From the NCBI GenBank assembly GCA_045637525.1, contig JAZTZP010000097.1:1-64000 (forward strand): DNA of 64,000 nucleotides, read 5' to 3'. A program made the position numbers and the translations under genes. This document shows positions 8,146 to 16,107 of the stretch, one piece after another; within the stretch, counting starts at the first letter, position 1; each line of letters begins with the position of its first letter. A model generated the notes under the pieces. It saw only the letters and a list, made by a program, of their open reading frames with translations, was not told where the DNA came from and did no database searches. The stretch is from JAZTZP01 sp045637525. Its GTDB lineage: Bacteria; Bacillota; Clostridia; UBA1381.

Positions 8146-9503
8146 TACCGGTCGAAAAAAACAAACAATACACCTTAGAAATCACCGATGTAACAAACGA
8201 CGGAAACGGCGTAGGCAAAATAGACGGATACACAATATTCGTACCGGCAGTAGTTACGGGTGATGTTATACAAGTTTTGATAGTAAAGGTTAAATCAGCA
8301 TACGGATACGGCAAGCTTTTACAAATAATCACGCCATCCCCCAACCGTATAACTCCCGGATGTCCGGCATCCGTCCGTTGCGGCGGTTGTAGCTTTATGC
8401 ATATAAAATATGATTTTCAGCTTGAGCTTAAAAAGAATTTCATTATCGACAGTTTAACACGTATAGGCGGTATTTCAGACTTTGAATTTGAAGGTATTTC
8501 GGGAATGAACGAGCCGTTTTGCTACAGAAACAAAATGGTATTCCCTGTCGGCTCAGACAAGGATAACAACCCCGTTTTCGGATTTTACGCAAACAGAAGT
8601 CATGACATTATAACGTTTGAAACGTGTCTTTTGGGAAAACCGGTATGTTCCCAAATCGCAAGCACTATAACTGAGTTTATGAAAAACTATAAACTCTCTG
8701 TCTATAACGAGCTTACGCACAAAGGACTTGTAAGACGTATTTTTATCCGAACAACCAAGCATGATAAAATAATGGTCGTTATAAGCATAAACGGAACATC
8801 ACTTCCGAGTGCATCAAGGCTTACGGATATACTGACTGAAAAATATCCGCAGATTTCGTCTGTTATAATCAATATTAATAAAGAAAAAAACAATCTTGTA
8901 CTCGGCAGTAAAAATATTACCGTATTCGGAGACAATACACTGTCTGACACACTCTGTCAAAACGAATTTTCAATTTCACCGCACAGCTTTTTTCAGGTAA
9001 ATCCTGTGCAAACAGAATTGCTGTACGAAAAATGTCTTGAATATGCCGGTATATCAGAGTCAGACAAGGTTATGGATATATACTGCGGAATAGGAACGAT
9101 TTCTCTTGCAGCGGCAAAAAAGGCAAAATCGGTTATAGGCGTAGAAATAGTTCCCGAGGCAATAGAGGACGCAAAAAGAAACGCTTTATGCAACAATATA
9201 AAAAACGTCTCCTTCTATGCCGCCTCCGCAGATAAAATAGTACCCGAACTCATAAAAAACGGCGAACGCCCCGATATAGTAATATTAGACCCACCAAGAA
9301 AAGGAAGCGACGAAGAAACACTGTCTGCAATAGTACAAGCTATGCCAAAAAGAATATCATACGTATCATGCAACCCTGCAACGCTTGCAAGAGACGTGAA
9401 GTATCTTTCAGAAAACGGGTATAAGCTTGAAAAAGTAACCGGAGTTGATATGTTTCCGCACACAAGCCATGTCGAGTGCTGTGCACAGTTGTGTCGGAAA
9501 TGA
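8142..9503 (+). CDS. rlmD: 23S rRNA (uracil-5-)-methyltransferase RlmD/RumA family
   Basis: This is a 453-residue SAM-dependent m5U methyltransferase of the RumA/TrmA family. An N-terminal TRAM domain covers about residues 1-60. A cysteine set for a [4Fe-4S] cluster follows (CPASVRCGGC with a later Cys). The SAM-binding motif is DIYCGIGTISL, then LDPPRKG and the catalytic SCNPATLARD. The start ATG overlaps the preceding stop. The C-terminus is odd. After the conserved FPHTSHVEC the protein ends in CAQLCRK, while relatives usually continue with hydrophobic residues such as VxL(L/M). An orphan tail of exactly the missing type (HTTHIECIVLM, stop) lies 2.6 kb downstream, so the present 3' end appears to have been supplied by the inserted islet. 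Confidence 0.93.
   Translation: MIPVEKNKQYTLEITDVTNDGNGVGKIDGYTIFVPAVVTGDVIQVLIVKVKSAYGYGKLLQIITPSPNRITPGCPASVRCGGCSFMHIKYDFQLELKKNFIIDSLTRIGGISDFEFEGISGMNEPFCYRNKMVFPVGSDKDNNPVFGFYANRSHDIITFETCLLGKPVCSQIASTITEFMKNYKLSVYNELTHKGLVRRIFIRTTKHDKIMVVISINGTSLPSASRLTDILTEKYPQISSVIININKEKNNLVLGSKNITVFGDNTLSDTLCQNEFSISPHSFFQVNPVQTELLYEKCLEYAGISESDKVMDIYCGIGTISLAAAKKAKSVIGVEIVPEAIEDAKRNALCNNIKNVSFYAASADKIVPELIKNGERPDIVILDPPRKGSDEETLSAIVQAMPKRISYVSCNPATLARDVKYLSENGYKLEKVTGVDMFPHTSHVECCAQLCRK
9459..9479 (+). repeat. Left direct repeat (att-like) in rlmD 3' end
   Basis: These 21 bases encode HTSHVEC of the methyltransferase. They match 12038-12058 at 18 of 21 positions in the same orientation and the same codon phase. 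The longest shared blocks are CACACAA and TCGAGTGC. The pair brackets the three-gene islet, as expected for attL/attR of an element using this gene as its target. Confidence 0.65.
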
Positions 9504-9521
9504 TAAAGGAAGGTGTTTAAA

Positions 9522-10214
9522 ATGCAATATACAAGACAGGATATTATTAACAAATGTACACAAGCATTAAAAGATGTCAAGACATTTTATCAGCAACCAT
9601 TTATCAATTATGGTGGAAAAACAACAGATACAAACGAATATTATACAGAAGTTATTGCGGAGTTTTTAATTGATAATTTGGATGAGTATATAAACGGTAT
9701 TCCAAAAATCACAAGAGAAACTTCATACAAAACTCCTACACATACAGGCGAGTTTGATGAAACAACTCCTCGTGAGGAAGAAAAAATTGCAATGGAAATG
9801 TTTAATCAATCAAAAGATGGTACTCCTTATAATTTGATAGGAAATATTATTGATTACCAAACACCATTAAAGAATAAACGAACTGATATTGCAGGCAAGA
9901 TAGATTTACTCTCTTATGACGGTAATAGTTTAAGGGTTTTGGAGCTTAAAAAGCCTTTTAGTGATGAAACTATGTTGAGGTGTGTTCTTGAAGGATATAC
10001 ATATCTAAAAACAGTAGATACTGCTAAATTGCTTGATAACTTTGAATTGCCTACTAATACAAAAGTAATTGCTTGTCCTTTTGTTTTCAAATATGGTAAG
10101 CAATATCAAGAAATGTTAGAAAAAAGACCGTATTTATTTAAACTTATGGAAATGCTTGAAATCAAACCATATTACATTATAAAACAGAATAATCTGTATG
10201 TCGTGGAGGAATAA
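9522..10214 (+). CDS. PD-(D/E)XK-like nuclease domain protein
   Basis: This is a 230-residue soluble protein of unassigned family. Residues about 120-150 read KRTDIAGKIDLL, then about nine residues, then LRVLELKKP. That is the spacing of a PD-(D/E)XK nuclease core (Asp in the second strand, E-x-K in the third), followed by a helix with a conserved-looking Arg/Glu pair (MLRCVLEGYTYL). The N-terminal third is helical and charged. The start at 9522 is preferred because AAAGGAAGG precedes it at good spacing; a GTG nine bases earlier is too close to that SD. It is the first gene of the islet, 3 bp from the next. A nuclease activity is inferred from motif only. A restriction- or defence-like role is inferred from context. 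Confidence 0.6.
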   Translation: MQYTRQDIINKCTQALKDVKTFYQQPFINYGGKTTDTNEYYTEVIAEFLIDNLDEYINGIPKITRETSYKTPTHTGEFDETTPREEEKIAMEMFNQSKDGTPYNLIGNIIDYQTPLKNKRTDIAGKIDLLSYDGNSLRVLELKKPFSDETMLRCVLEGYTYLKTVDTAKLLDNFELPTNTKVIACPFVFKYGKQYQEMLEKRPYLFKLMEMLEIKPYYIIKQNNLYVVEE

Positions 10215-10217
10215 AGA

Positions 10218-10859
10218 ATGAAAAAACTATTAGAAAAAACTGATTTTTTAGCAGGCATATTCGCTGTCATCGCAGTGATTGCCATTATATGCGAGGCTGC
10301 TTTCAGCGGATTCACAAAGGAAAGTGTTGTTGGAGGCATTAAAGACATAACAGGTATTCTTGTAGATGTTTTGGTATTGATTGTTGCCGCAAGTGTATTT
10401 ATCCGCAAACCCCTTAATTTCAAAGAAAAATTCAGCACAGCAATGAATAGAATTAAAGATAAATACAACCCACTTCTTATCGAAGATAAAAAAGAAGGTG
10501 TTATCAGGTATAAGATTGCAAGTAATGCAGATGCATTATTCAACAATTTCGGAAAAAATCCCGAAAGAGTTTTTGAACTCGCAGAAAATAAGCCCGAAGA
10601 GATTTGTTTTTATATAAACAAAAGTTTCTTTAGTCAAAATGGCGAGGAAGATTTTGATGCAGTTTCAATAACAAACGATATTGAAAGGCGTTTGCTTTCC
10701 GTTTTTAATAATTTAAAATATACTTCAAAACCTAATAAATCCAATTATGAATTACATATTAAGTTTGATCACCCAATAGAAAGCAAAGATGATATTGATA
10801 TGCTTATAGATCTGATTGACTATACTATTTTATTATTTGTTGCAAGGAACAAATCATGA
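10218..10859 (+). CDS. Two-transmembrane protein with cytoplasmic domain, function unknown
   Basis: This is a 213-residue protein I cannot assign to a family. Two hydrophobic helices are obvious near residues 12-32 (FLAGIFAVIAVIAIICEAAF) and 42-62. They are followed by a basic stretch and a soluble, charged C-terminal domain of about 145 residues ending in an aliphatic segment (DMLIDLIDYTILLFV). Topology is probably N-in/C-in. A GGAGG lies 10 bases upstream. The gene is sandwiched between a nuclease-like and an MBL-fold gene. It overlaps the latter by ATGA, so the three products are made together. Two-TM proteins next to nucleases are common effectors or sensors in bacterial conflict systems, which is the basis for my suggestion. 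Confidence 0.7.
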   Translation: MKKLLEKTDFLAGIFAVIAVIAIICEAAFSGFTKESVVGGIKDITGILVDVLVLIVAASVFIRKPLNFKEKFSTAMNRIKDKYNPLLIEDKKEGVIRYKIASNADALFNNFGKNPERVFELAENKPEEICFYINKSFFSQNGEEDFDAVSITNDIERRLLSVFNNLKYTSKPNKSNYELHIKFDHPIESKDDIDMLIDLIDYTILLFVARNKS

Positions 10860-12022
10860 AGATACATATACACAGAGGAAAAAATCAAATCGGCGGCTCC
10901 ATAATTGAAATATCGAGCAAAGAGGCAAGAATTTTTTTAGATATTGGCATTGAATTAGATGAGAACAGCGAAATTGAAATACCACAAATTGATGGTCTGT
11001 TTTGCGGCAAAAAAGATTGTGATGCAGTTTTTATTTCTCATTATCATTCAGACCACATAGGACTGGTAGATTATTTACTTCCTGACATACCCGTTTATAT
11101 TGGCGAGAAAGCCTATAAGGTAATGAAAGCAGCATCAGATTATAGAGATATTGAAGTCAAGTTTGCACCTGTTCTTACAGAAAACGAGAAAATAATTGAG
11201 GTCAAAGACATCAAGATAACTCCTATTTTATGCGACCATTCTGCTTTTGACTCGTATATGTTTTTAATAGAAGTAAATGGAGAAACAACTTTATACACGG
11301 GTGATTTTAGAGCAAATGGCAGAATGGACTTTGACAAATTATTAGAGAAAATTCCTTGTGTAGATAATTTAATCATTGAGGGAACAACACTTTCTCGTGA
11401 GGTTTGTATTGAAAATATAGAAGAAGAAACATTAGAAGAAATTGCGGTTGAATATTTGAATAAGCATAAAGGCCCAGCGTTTATAATGATGTCTGCAATG
11501 AATATTGACAGGGTTATAACTGCAAAGAATATAGCCAAAAGGACGAATAGAGTATTTTTACAGGATATTTATACTGCTGACATTACAACATCAATAGATA
11601 TGACAACAGATAATACGAGGGTATTTATGACAGGCGGAGATAAACAATACGAAAAGCTGAAAAAGTATTCTGATATTAAAATTGGTAAAAATGAAATTTC
11701 AAGAACACCATTTATTATGTGTGTCAGAAGTTCAATGAAGAACTATTTATCAAAATTGAATGAATTGGTATCGTTTGAAAATGGTGTTTTGTTTTACGGT
11801 ATGTGGAAAGGTTATTTAGAAAGACCGCAAACAAAAGAGTTTGTTGAATTTATGGAAAGCAAAGGCGTCAAAGTTCATATTCTACATACAAGTGGTCATG
11901 CTGATAGCAACACAATAGATAAACTTATAGAAGATGTAAAACCAAAAAGAATTATCCCTGTTCATACGGAAAATGCCGAATGGTTTAACAAATACAAAGA
12001 GAAGAACGATATCTGTTTGTGA
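10856..12022 (+). CDS. Metallo-beta-lactamase-fold hydrolase, RNase J/beta-CASP-like
   Basis: This is a 388-residue MBL-fold protein. The zinc-binding HYHSDHIG motif (HxHxDH) lies near residue 62. Later come CDHSAFDSY (additional His), TGDFRANGR (the Asp of motif 4), a middle insertion resembling a beta-CASP domain (ALMSAMN..R...A), HTSGHAD and IPVHTE at the C-terminus. This order matches RNase J/CPSF73-type RNA- or DNA-processing nucleases more than lactonases or glyoxalases. It is shorter than housekeeping RNase J (about 550 residues) and lacks the C-terminal extension, so it is not the essential enzyme. The first codons overlap the upstream gene. It is the last gene of the rlmD islet, probably a nuclease working with the first gene product. 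Confidence 0.8.
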   Translation: MKIHIHRGKNQIGGSIIEISSKEARIFLDIGIELDENSEIEIPQIDGLFCGKKDCDAVFISHYHSDHIGLVDYLLPDIPVYIGEKAYKVMKAASDYRDIEVKFAPVLTENEKIIEVKDIKITPILCDHSAFDSYMFLIEVNGETTLYTGDFRANGRMDFDKLLEKIPCVDNLIIEGTTLSREVCIENIEEETLEEIAVEYLNKHKGPAFIMMSAMNIDRVITAKNIAKRTNRVFLQDIYTADITTSIDMTTDNTRVFMTGGDKQYEKLKKYSDIKIGKNEISRTPFIMCVRSSMKNYLSKLNELVSFENGVLFYGMWKGYLERPQTKEFVEFMESKGVKVHILHTSGHADSNTIDKLIEDVKPKRIIPVHTENAEWFNKYKEKNDICL

Positions 12023-12037
12023 TACTGTCGCAGACAC

Positions 12038-12058
12038 CACACAACCCACATCGAGTGC
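12038..12058 (+). repeat. Right direct repeat (att-like)
   Basis: The 21 bases match 9459-9479 at 18 of 21 positions, with mismatches at positions 8, 12 and 13. They encode HTTHIEC in phase with the methyltransferase reading frame. See the left repeat and the islet entry. Confidence 0.6.
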
Positions 12059-12073
12059 ATAGTATTGATGTAA
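12038..12073 (+). pseudogene. Orphan 3' end of an rlmD-type methyltransferase gene
   Basis: Just after the MBL stop, in the same frame, the codons read HTTHIECIVLM and a stop. This is a canonical C-terminus of RlmD/RumA proteins, with no gene body before it. Its first 21 bases form the right direct repeat that pairs with the intact rlmD at 9459-9479. I read it as the displaced original end of rlmD (or of a paralogue), left behind by insertion of the islet. Confidence 0.65.
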
Positions 12074-12120
12074 AAAACAAATTAAAATCAAAGAAAAAAA
12101 TATTTTTAGTAGGTGATGAA

Positions 12121-12888
12121 ATGAAAAAAATATGTATTTTATTAGCTGCTATGTTACCACTTCTGGCAACAGGATGTGCTGACAGCGGAAGGAAAATGGT
12201 TAACAGCATGTATGCAGCAATCGAAAATGAAGAATTTGAAGATGCATTGCATTATGGTAAAACGTTAATACTTGAAGGAAACGAAGACAAAAAAATTTCG
12301 GATCTTGCAGAGCTATTGGAGCATTATATCAATGCAACAGAAGCGCTGGAAAAAGACGATATTGCCGAAGCAAAAAAAGAATATGACAGGATTGACAACT
12401 TTGAAGGAAGCGGCATGACAGATCATATTGAGGAATTGGAAGAAGATCTCAATCTTGAACTGAGAATTATAGATAACCACATCAAAGACCTTGAAAAAGG
12501 AGTCAAAGATGATATGCCGGCTCATGTTGCATCAGCGAAATTGGCTCTTGAAAAATTAGTTTTGCCCACTGAACAGGATCTCAAAGTAAAAAAACTATTG
12601 CAGGAGTGGGAAAAGAAAAAAGAAGAAAAATCAACATATTCAACTACTCCACCGTCAACTCCTGAACCAACACCGCCAGCCGGCGAACCTCCGGCAAACA
12701 TAACACCGAAGCAGGCATGCGAAATTGCCAGAAAAGCACTCGATTTGCCTTCTCATGCAAAAATAACAGCAACTCAGCATGGAGAGTATTATATCGTCAA
12801 TGCTGAAGTTGACTATGGCGATTTTACAGACGAATGCGGATGTAAGGTTGCTGTTTATGACGGTGCCGTATTCGATCTTGTCGGATAA
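12121..12888 (+). CDS. Putative lipoprotein with PepSY-like C-terminal domain
   Basis: This is a 255-residue exported protein of unknown function. It starts with a lipoprotein signal (MKKICILLAAMLPLLATGC, lipobox LATGC) and should be acylated on Cys19. A helical, very acidic/basic coiled-coil-like region covers residues about 25-175. A Pro/Thr-rich linker (TTPPSTPEPTPPAGEPP) leads to a small C-terminal domain with ITPKQACEIARKAL and alternating strands, reminiscent of PepSY or stalk modules. The frame is open from 12019, but that part is the rlmD remnant. The ATG at 12121 has GTAGGTGATG upstream. It may have been the original neighbour of rlmD before the islet came in. Confidence 0.75.
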   Translation: MKKICILLAAMLPLLATGCADSGRKMVNSMYAAIENEEFEDALHYGKTLILEGNEDKKISDLAELLEHYINATEALEKDDIAEAKKEYDRIDNFEGSGMTDHIEELEEDLNLELRIIDNHIKDLEKGVKDDMPAHVASAKLALEKLVLPTEQDLKVKKLLQEWEKKKEEKSTYSTTPPSTPEPTPPAGEPPANITPKQACEIARKALDLPSHAKITATQHGEYYIVNAEVDYGDFTDECGCKVAVYDGAVFDLVG

Positions 12889-12962
12889 ATACTCAAAAAT
12901 GAATATATCTGTATAATTGACAAAATATATACATAACAAATTTACTTCAAAGGAGAAAAAAC

Positions 12963-14321
12963 ATGAGTAACAAACGAGAAAATTTCAAATCTAATCTTGG
13001 ATTTATATTAGTCAGCGCAGGATGTGCTATCGGTATCGGTAATGTATGGAAATTCCCCTACGTTGCCGGTCAGAACGGCGGCGGTGTGTTCGTGCTGTTC
13101 TATCTGTTCTTCCTGCTTATTATGGGCGTACCGATTCTCACAATGGAGCTTGCGGTAGGCCGAGCAAGCCGTAAAAGTGCAGTAAAGGCTTATCATTCGC
13201 TCGAAAAACCCGGTCAGAAGTGGCATATCCACGGCTGGGTGTGCAATATAGGAAACTATCTTCTTATGATGTATTATACAACCGTTTCCGGCTGGATGCT
13301 CGGATATTTCTTTAAATTTGTATCCGGAACATTTACCGGTATATCAAAAGAGGCTGTCGATGGTGTATTTTCATCTATGCTTGCCAACCCAACCGAAATG
13401 GCAATTCTTATGACTGTTACAGTTCTCATTGGCTTTGGTGTCTGCAGCTTCGGACTTCAAAAAGGCATCGAACGCATCACAAAAGTTATGATGCTCGGGC
13501 TTTTGGGGCTTATTGTCATTCTTGCGGTAAACAGCATCCTGCTCGATAATTCCATATCCGGAGTTAAGTTCTATCTTTTGCCTGATGTTAACAAAGCTCT
13601 GGAAGTGGGCATATGGAATGTAATAGTCGCAGCTATGAATCAGGCATTTTTCACATTAAGTATCGGTATATCGTCAATGCACATCTTCGGAAGCTACATG
13701 ACTAAAGAACGTACAATAACAAGTGAATCTTTTCAGATTTGCGGACTTGATACATTTGTTGCTCTTATGGCAGGGCTCATAATCTTCCCCGCCTGTGCAT
13801 CATTCGGTGTAAACCCGGATTCAGGTCCACCGCTTATTTTCATCACTCTGCCAAACATTTTTACAAATATGGCAGGCGGAAGAATATGGGGATCTTTGTT
13901 CTTCCTGTTCATGTCCTTTGCAAGTCTTTCAACAGTCATTGCAGTATTTGAAAATATATTGGCAAACTCAATCGAAAACTTCAATTGGTCAAGAAAAAAA
14001 GCTGTTGTTATAAACTGTATATTCATGCTCATTGCCAGCCTTCCCTGCTTACTCGGTTATAACATTTTAAGCGATGTGCATTTAATAGGCGGACGTGATA
14101 TTTTAGACAGTGAAGACTTTATAGTAAGCAATCTCCTGCTCCCGTCCGGAGCACTTATATATCTCCTTTTCTGCGTAAGCAAATGGGGCTGGGGCTTTGA
14201 TAAATATATCACTGAATGTAATACAGGCAAAGGAATTAAGATGTCTCCAAAACTAAAGCCTTACTTCCAATTCATATTACCGGTTCTTATACTCGCAATA
14301 CTGATACGCGGTCTTATTTAA
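12963..14321 (+). CDS. Sodium-dependent transporter, neurotransmitter:sodium symporter (NSS) family
   Basis: This is a 452-residue sodium-coupled symporter of the LeuT fold with eleven to twelve membrane helices, probably importing an amino acid. The first helix has the family motif GCAIGIGNVWKFPYVAGQNGGG (unwound sodium/substrate site), followed by GVPILTMELAVGR. Later helices include GVNPDSGPPLIF and LSTVIAVFENI. Bacterial eleven-helix members such as MhsT and TnaT carry hydrophobic or aromatic amino acids. The substrate here cannot be read. AAAGGAG sits 9 bases upstream of the ATG. It is followed closely by pnuC. Confidence 0.93.
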   Translation: MSNKRENFKSNLGFILVSAGCAIGIGNVWKFPYVAGQNGGGVFVLFYLFFLLIMGVPILTMELAVGRASRKSAVKAYHSLEKPGQKWHIHGWVCNIGNYLLMMYYTTVSGWMLGYFFKFVSGTFTGISKEAVDGVFSSMLANPTEMAILMTVTVLIGFGVCSFGLQKGIERITKVMMLGLLGLIVILAVNSILLDNSISGVKFYLLPDVNKALEVGIWNVIVAAMNQAFFTLSIGISSMHIFGSYMTKERTITSESFQICGLDTFVALMAGLIIFPACASFGVNPDSGPPLIFITLPNIFTNMAGGRIWGSLFFLFMSFASLSTVIAVFENILANSIENFNWSRKKAVVINCIFMLIASLPCLLGYNILSDVHLIGGRDILDSEDFIVSNLLLPSGALIYLLFCVSKWGWGFDKYITECNTGKGIKMSPKLKPYFQFILPVLILAILIRGLI

Positions 14322-14333
14322 GGAATAAAAACC

Positions 14334-15020
14334 ATGAAAAAATTCTTAAAAAACGAACTATACGGATGGAATCCCGGCGAAATTATATGGCTTTTGTTTA
14401 CCTGTACGGTTATCACCTTGCTGTCAATTTACTGGGATGATACATGGATGGGAATTATCTCAGCAGTTTGCGGCATTGCCTATGTCATATTTGCCGGAAA
14501 AGGAAAGCTTTCAGCATATTTCTTCGGTCTTATAAACAGTGTGCTGTATGCAATAATCTCATACAATGCAAAGCTTTACGGCGAAACCATGCTAAACGCC
14601 TTATATTACATTCCTATGCAATTTATAGGCTTTTTCGTCTGGAGTAAAAATATAAATCCCGATACACATGAAGTAAAAAAACGACACATGTCTCATATCT
14701 TCAGAATCGGTGTATTCATTTTAATTATGCTTGCCACTTACGCATACGGACTGCTTTTAGAACATCTCGGTGATTTAAGACCATATATCGACAGTTTCAC
14801 AACAGTCGCTTCGGTTGTTGCTATGATCGTATCTATCGGAATGTATTCCGAGCAATGGTGGATATGGCTTGCCGTCAACAGCTTCAGCGTATATATGTGG
14901 TGGTGCGACTTTTCCTCAGGAAGCGATAATATCGCAACACTTCTTATGTGGGTAGTTTATCTTCTGAGCGGTATCATAATGCTGATCAAATGGGAACGTG
15001 AGATAAAAAACAGTGATTAG
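14334..15020 (+). CDS. pnuC: Nicotinamide mononucleotide/riboside transporter PnuC
   Basis: This is a 228-residue membrane protein with seven predicted helices and PnuC signatures. These are FGLINSVLYAIISYNAKLYGETMLNALYYIPMQFIGFFVW (split here across two helices) and the Trp-rich C-terminal EQWWIWLAVNSFSVYMWW. The family takes up nicotinamide riboside by facilitated diffusion for NAD salvage. It lies 12 bp after the NSS transporter and ends inside a strong terminator. No NAD-responsive riboswitch or NadR gene is visible nearby. Confidence 0.92.
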   Translation: MKKFLKNELYGWNPGEIIWLLFTCTVITLLSIYWDDTWMGIISAVCGIAYVIFAGKGKLSAYFFGLINSVLYAIISYNAKLYGETMLNALYYIPMQFIGFFVWSKNINPDTHEVKKRHMSHIFRIGVFILIMLATYAYGLLLEHLGDLRPYIDSFTTVASVVAMIVSIGMYSEQWWIWLAVNSFSVYMWWCDFSSGSDNIATLLMWVVYLLSGIIMLIKWEREIKNSD

Positions 15021-15046
15021 GGACTTTACCTTAATCACTGTTTTTT
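15005..15046. terminator. Bidirectional terminator between pnuC and the 15 kb gene
   Basis: AAAAAACAGTGATTA (15005-15019) pairs with its complement at 15032-15046 around a 12-nt loop. T-runs follow on both strands. The pnuC stop codon lies inside the stem. It serves both converging genes. Confidence 0.88.
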
Positions 15047-15048
15047 CA

Positions 15049-16044
15049 TCATATAAACGGCCTTCTGTCGAGAGCTAAAAACATAGGTTCTTCAGTAAAT
15101 ATATATCCGGGCAAAGCCGACTGCAGTTCTGCTAAAGAACACAGCATTCCAAAAAGCCAATGAAGATCATTAAAAGCGTCATCATTTATGTGGTCAACGC
15201 TCAGCAGATACGGGACGTATCTGTCTGCAAAAGTTTTCAAAGCAGCTTTTGCCTCATCATATCTGTGACTTGTCTGTCTCGTTGCACGGTTTAAAATATA
15301 TATCCAGTCCATTTCCTCATACGCTATCTTTTTCCCGAAAGTATCACTCCCGTGATTATCAAGCAAATAAATCTGAGTATCTATCATTTTATCAGGATAC
15401 CGCATCGGCATATGACGGTATTCATGATTAAACATATAATGAAACGCCGCCACCATGTGCCTGAACACGTGCTTGTTTCCATCGGTAACACACCCGGCTT
15501 TCCAGAAGCCCGTCTCAGGATCGGTGTTCTCCCAGAACCAGTCAAAATACATCTTTTCCCATTTATAATCAGCCTCGCCCGTTATCACAAGTGCCGCATA
15601 AAGCGCAGCCGCCTGATGTGATGCTATAACCGGATTTTCCGACCATTTTCTTGTATCTAAATATCTTTCAAGATTTTCTTTTTCAAGCAAATCATGCATT
15701 TTGTAAATCGGATATTTCGGATATGAGTCAACAAGTTTTAGTGCCGCAACACAATGTGCGGTAGTATGAAACACATCATGAGTTCCCTCAACAAACATTC
15801 CCGTTTCCGGATTTTGTAAAGACTGAATTGCTTTTGCCATTTCAGCTCTTTTCTCATATTCCTTCGGTAACTTATTTATTGTATATAAACAATTTACAGC
15901 ATCAGCACAACCGTATTCATTTATCCCTAAATTCCGCTGTCCCTTCTCATCCTGCCAAATCCATCTTGAATACGCCCCATCTCCGAGATAATGTTTATTA
16001 ATAACCTCATAAGCCGCCTCTGTAATTTTCGTAACATCATACAT
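15049..16044 (-). CDS. Alpha/alpha-barrel-like protein, possible glycosidase or terpenoid-cyclase-fold protein
   Basis: This is a 331-residue soluble protein without signal peptide, and I cannot name its family with confidence. It is rich in helices, Trp, Tyr and His. It has repeated motifs resembling the (alpha/alpha)6 toroid of prenyltransferase/squalene-cyclase and heparinase-type folds: GCADAVNCLYTI, LQNPETGMFVEGTHDVFHTTAHCVAAL, TDPETGFWKAG, RHMVAAFHYMF. The recurrent 'NPETGxF/W' and 'HTTAHCVAAL' phrases suggest repeats about 100 residues apart. It is monocistronic, with its own consensus promoter and terminator. A role in carbohydrate processing is a guess from fold type. Confidence 0.6.
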   Translation of the reverse strand: MYDVTKITEAAYEVINKHYLGDGAYSRWIWQDEKGQRNLGINEYGCADAVNCLYTINKLPKEYEKRAEMAKAIQSLQNPETGMFVEGTHDVFHTTAHCVAALKLVDSYPKYPIYKMHDLLEKENLERYLDTRKWSENPVIASHQAAALYAALVITGEADYKWEKMYFDWFWENTDPETGFWKAGCVTDGNKHVFRHMVAAFHYMFNHEYRHMPMRYPDKMIDTQIYLLDNHGSDTFGKKIAYEEMDWIYILNRATRQTSHRYDEAKAALKTFADRYVPYLLSVDHINDDAFNDLHWLFGMLCSLAELQSALPGYIFTEEPMFLALDRRPFI

Positions 16045-16078
16045 TATAAATGCCCTCGCTCTTTTGTAAATTACCTTA

Positions 16079-16107
16079 ATTATACTATATCATTGTGCTT
16101 TTGTCAA
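16079..16107 (-). promoter_or_regulatory. Consensus promoter for the alpha/alpha-barrel gene
   Basis: Read leftward, TTGACA and TATAAT are separated by 17 bases, a perfect housekeeping promoter. Its -35 box overlaps the last codon of the ClpP-like gene. The transcript would start about 30 bases before the ATG at 16044. Confidence 0.85.

Larger units (their letters stand above)
9480..12037 (+). mobile_element. Three-gene islet inserted at the 3' end of rlmD
   Basis: The segment between the two HTxH(V/I)EC-coding direct repeats holds exactly three tightly packed co-directional genes and nothing else. It looks AT-richer by eye than the flanking housekeeping genes. The right border is a second methyltransferase 3' end without the rest of the gene, which a simple gene order cannot explain. 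No integrase or recombinase is present, so this is either a remnant, a cargo island mobilised in trans, or a stable islet. The 3' end of rum/rumA genes is a known integration site of streptococcal conjugative elements, which supports the interpretation but does not prove it. Confidence 0.55.

Noticed and set aside
12019..12120. N-terminal extension of the 12.1 kb lipoprotein (start at 12019)
   Set aside because: The extension is a frame-shifted reading of the rlmD tail remnant. The ATG at 12121 has an SD and begins a classic lipoprotein signal.
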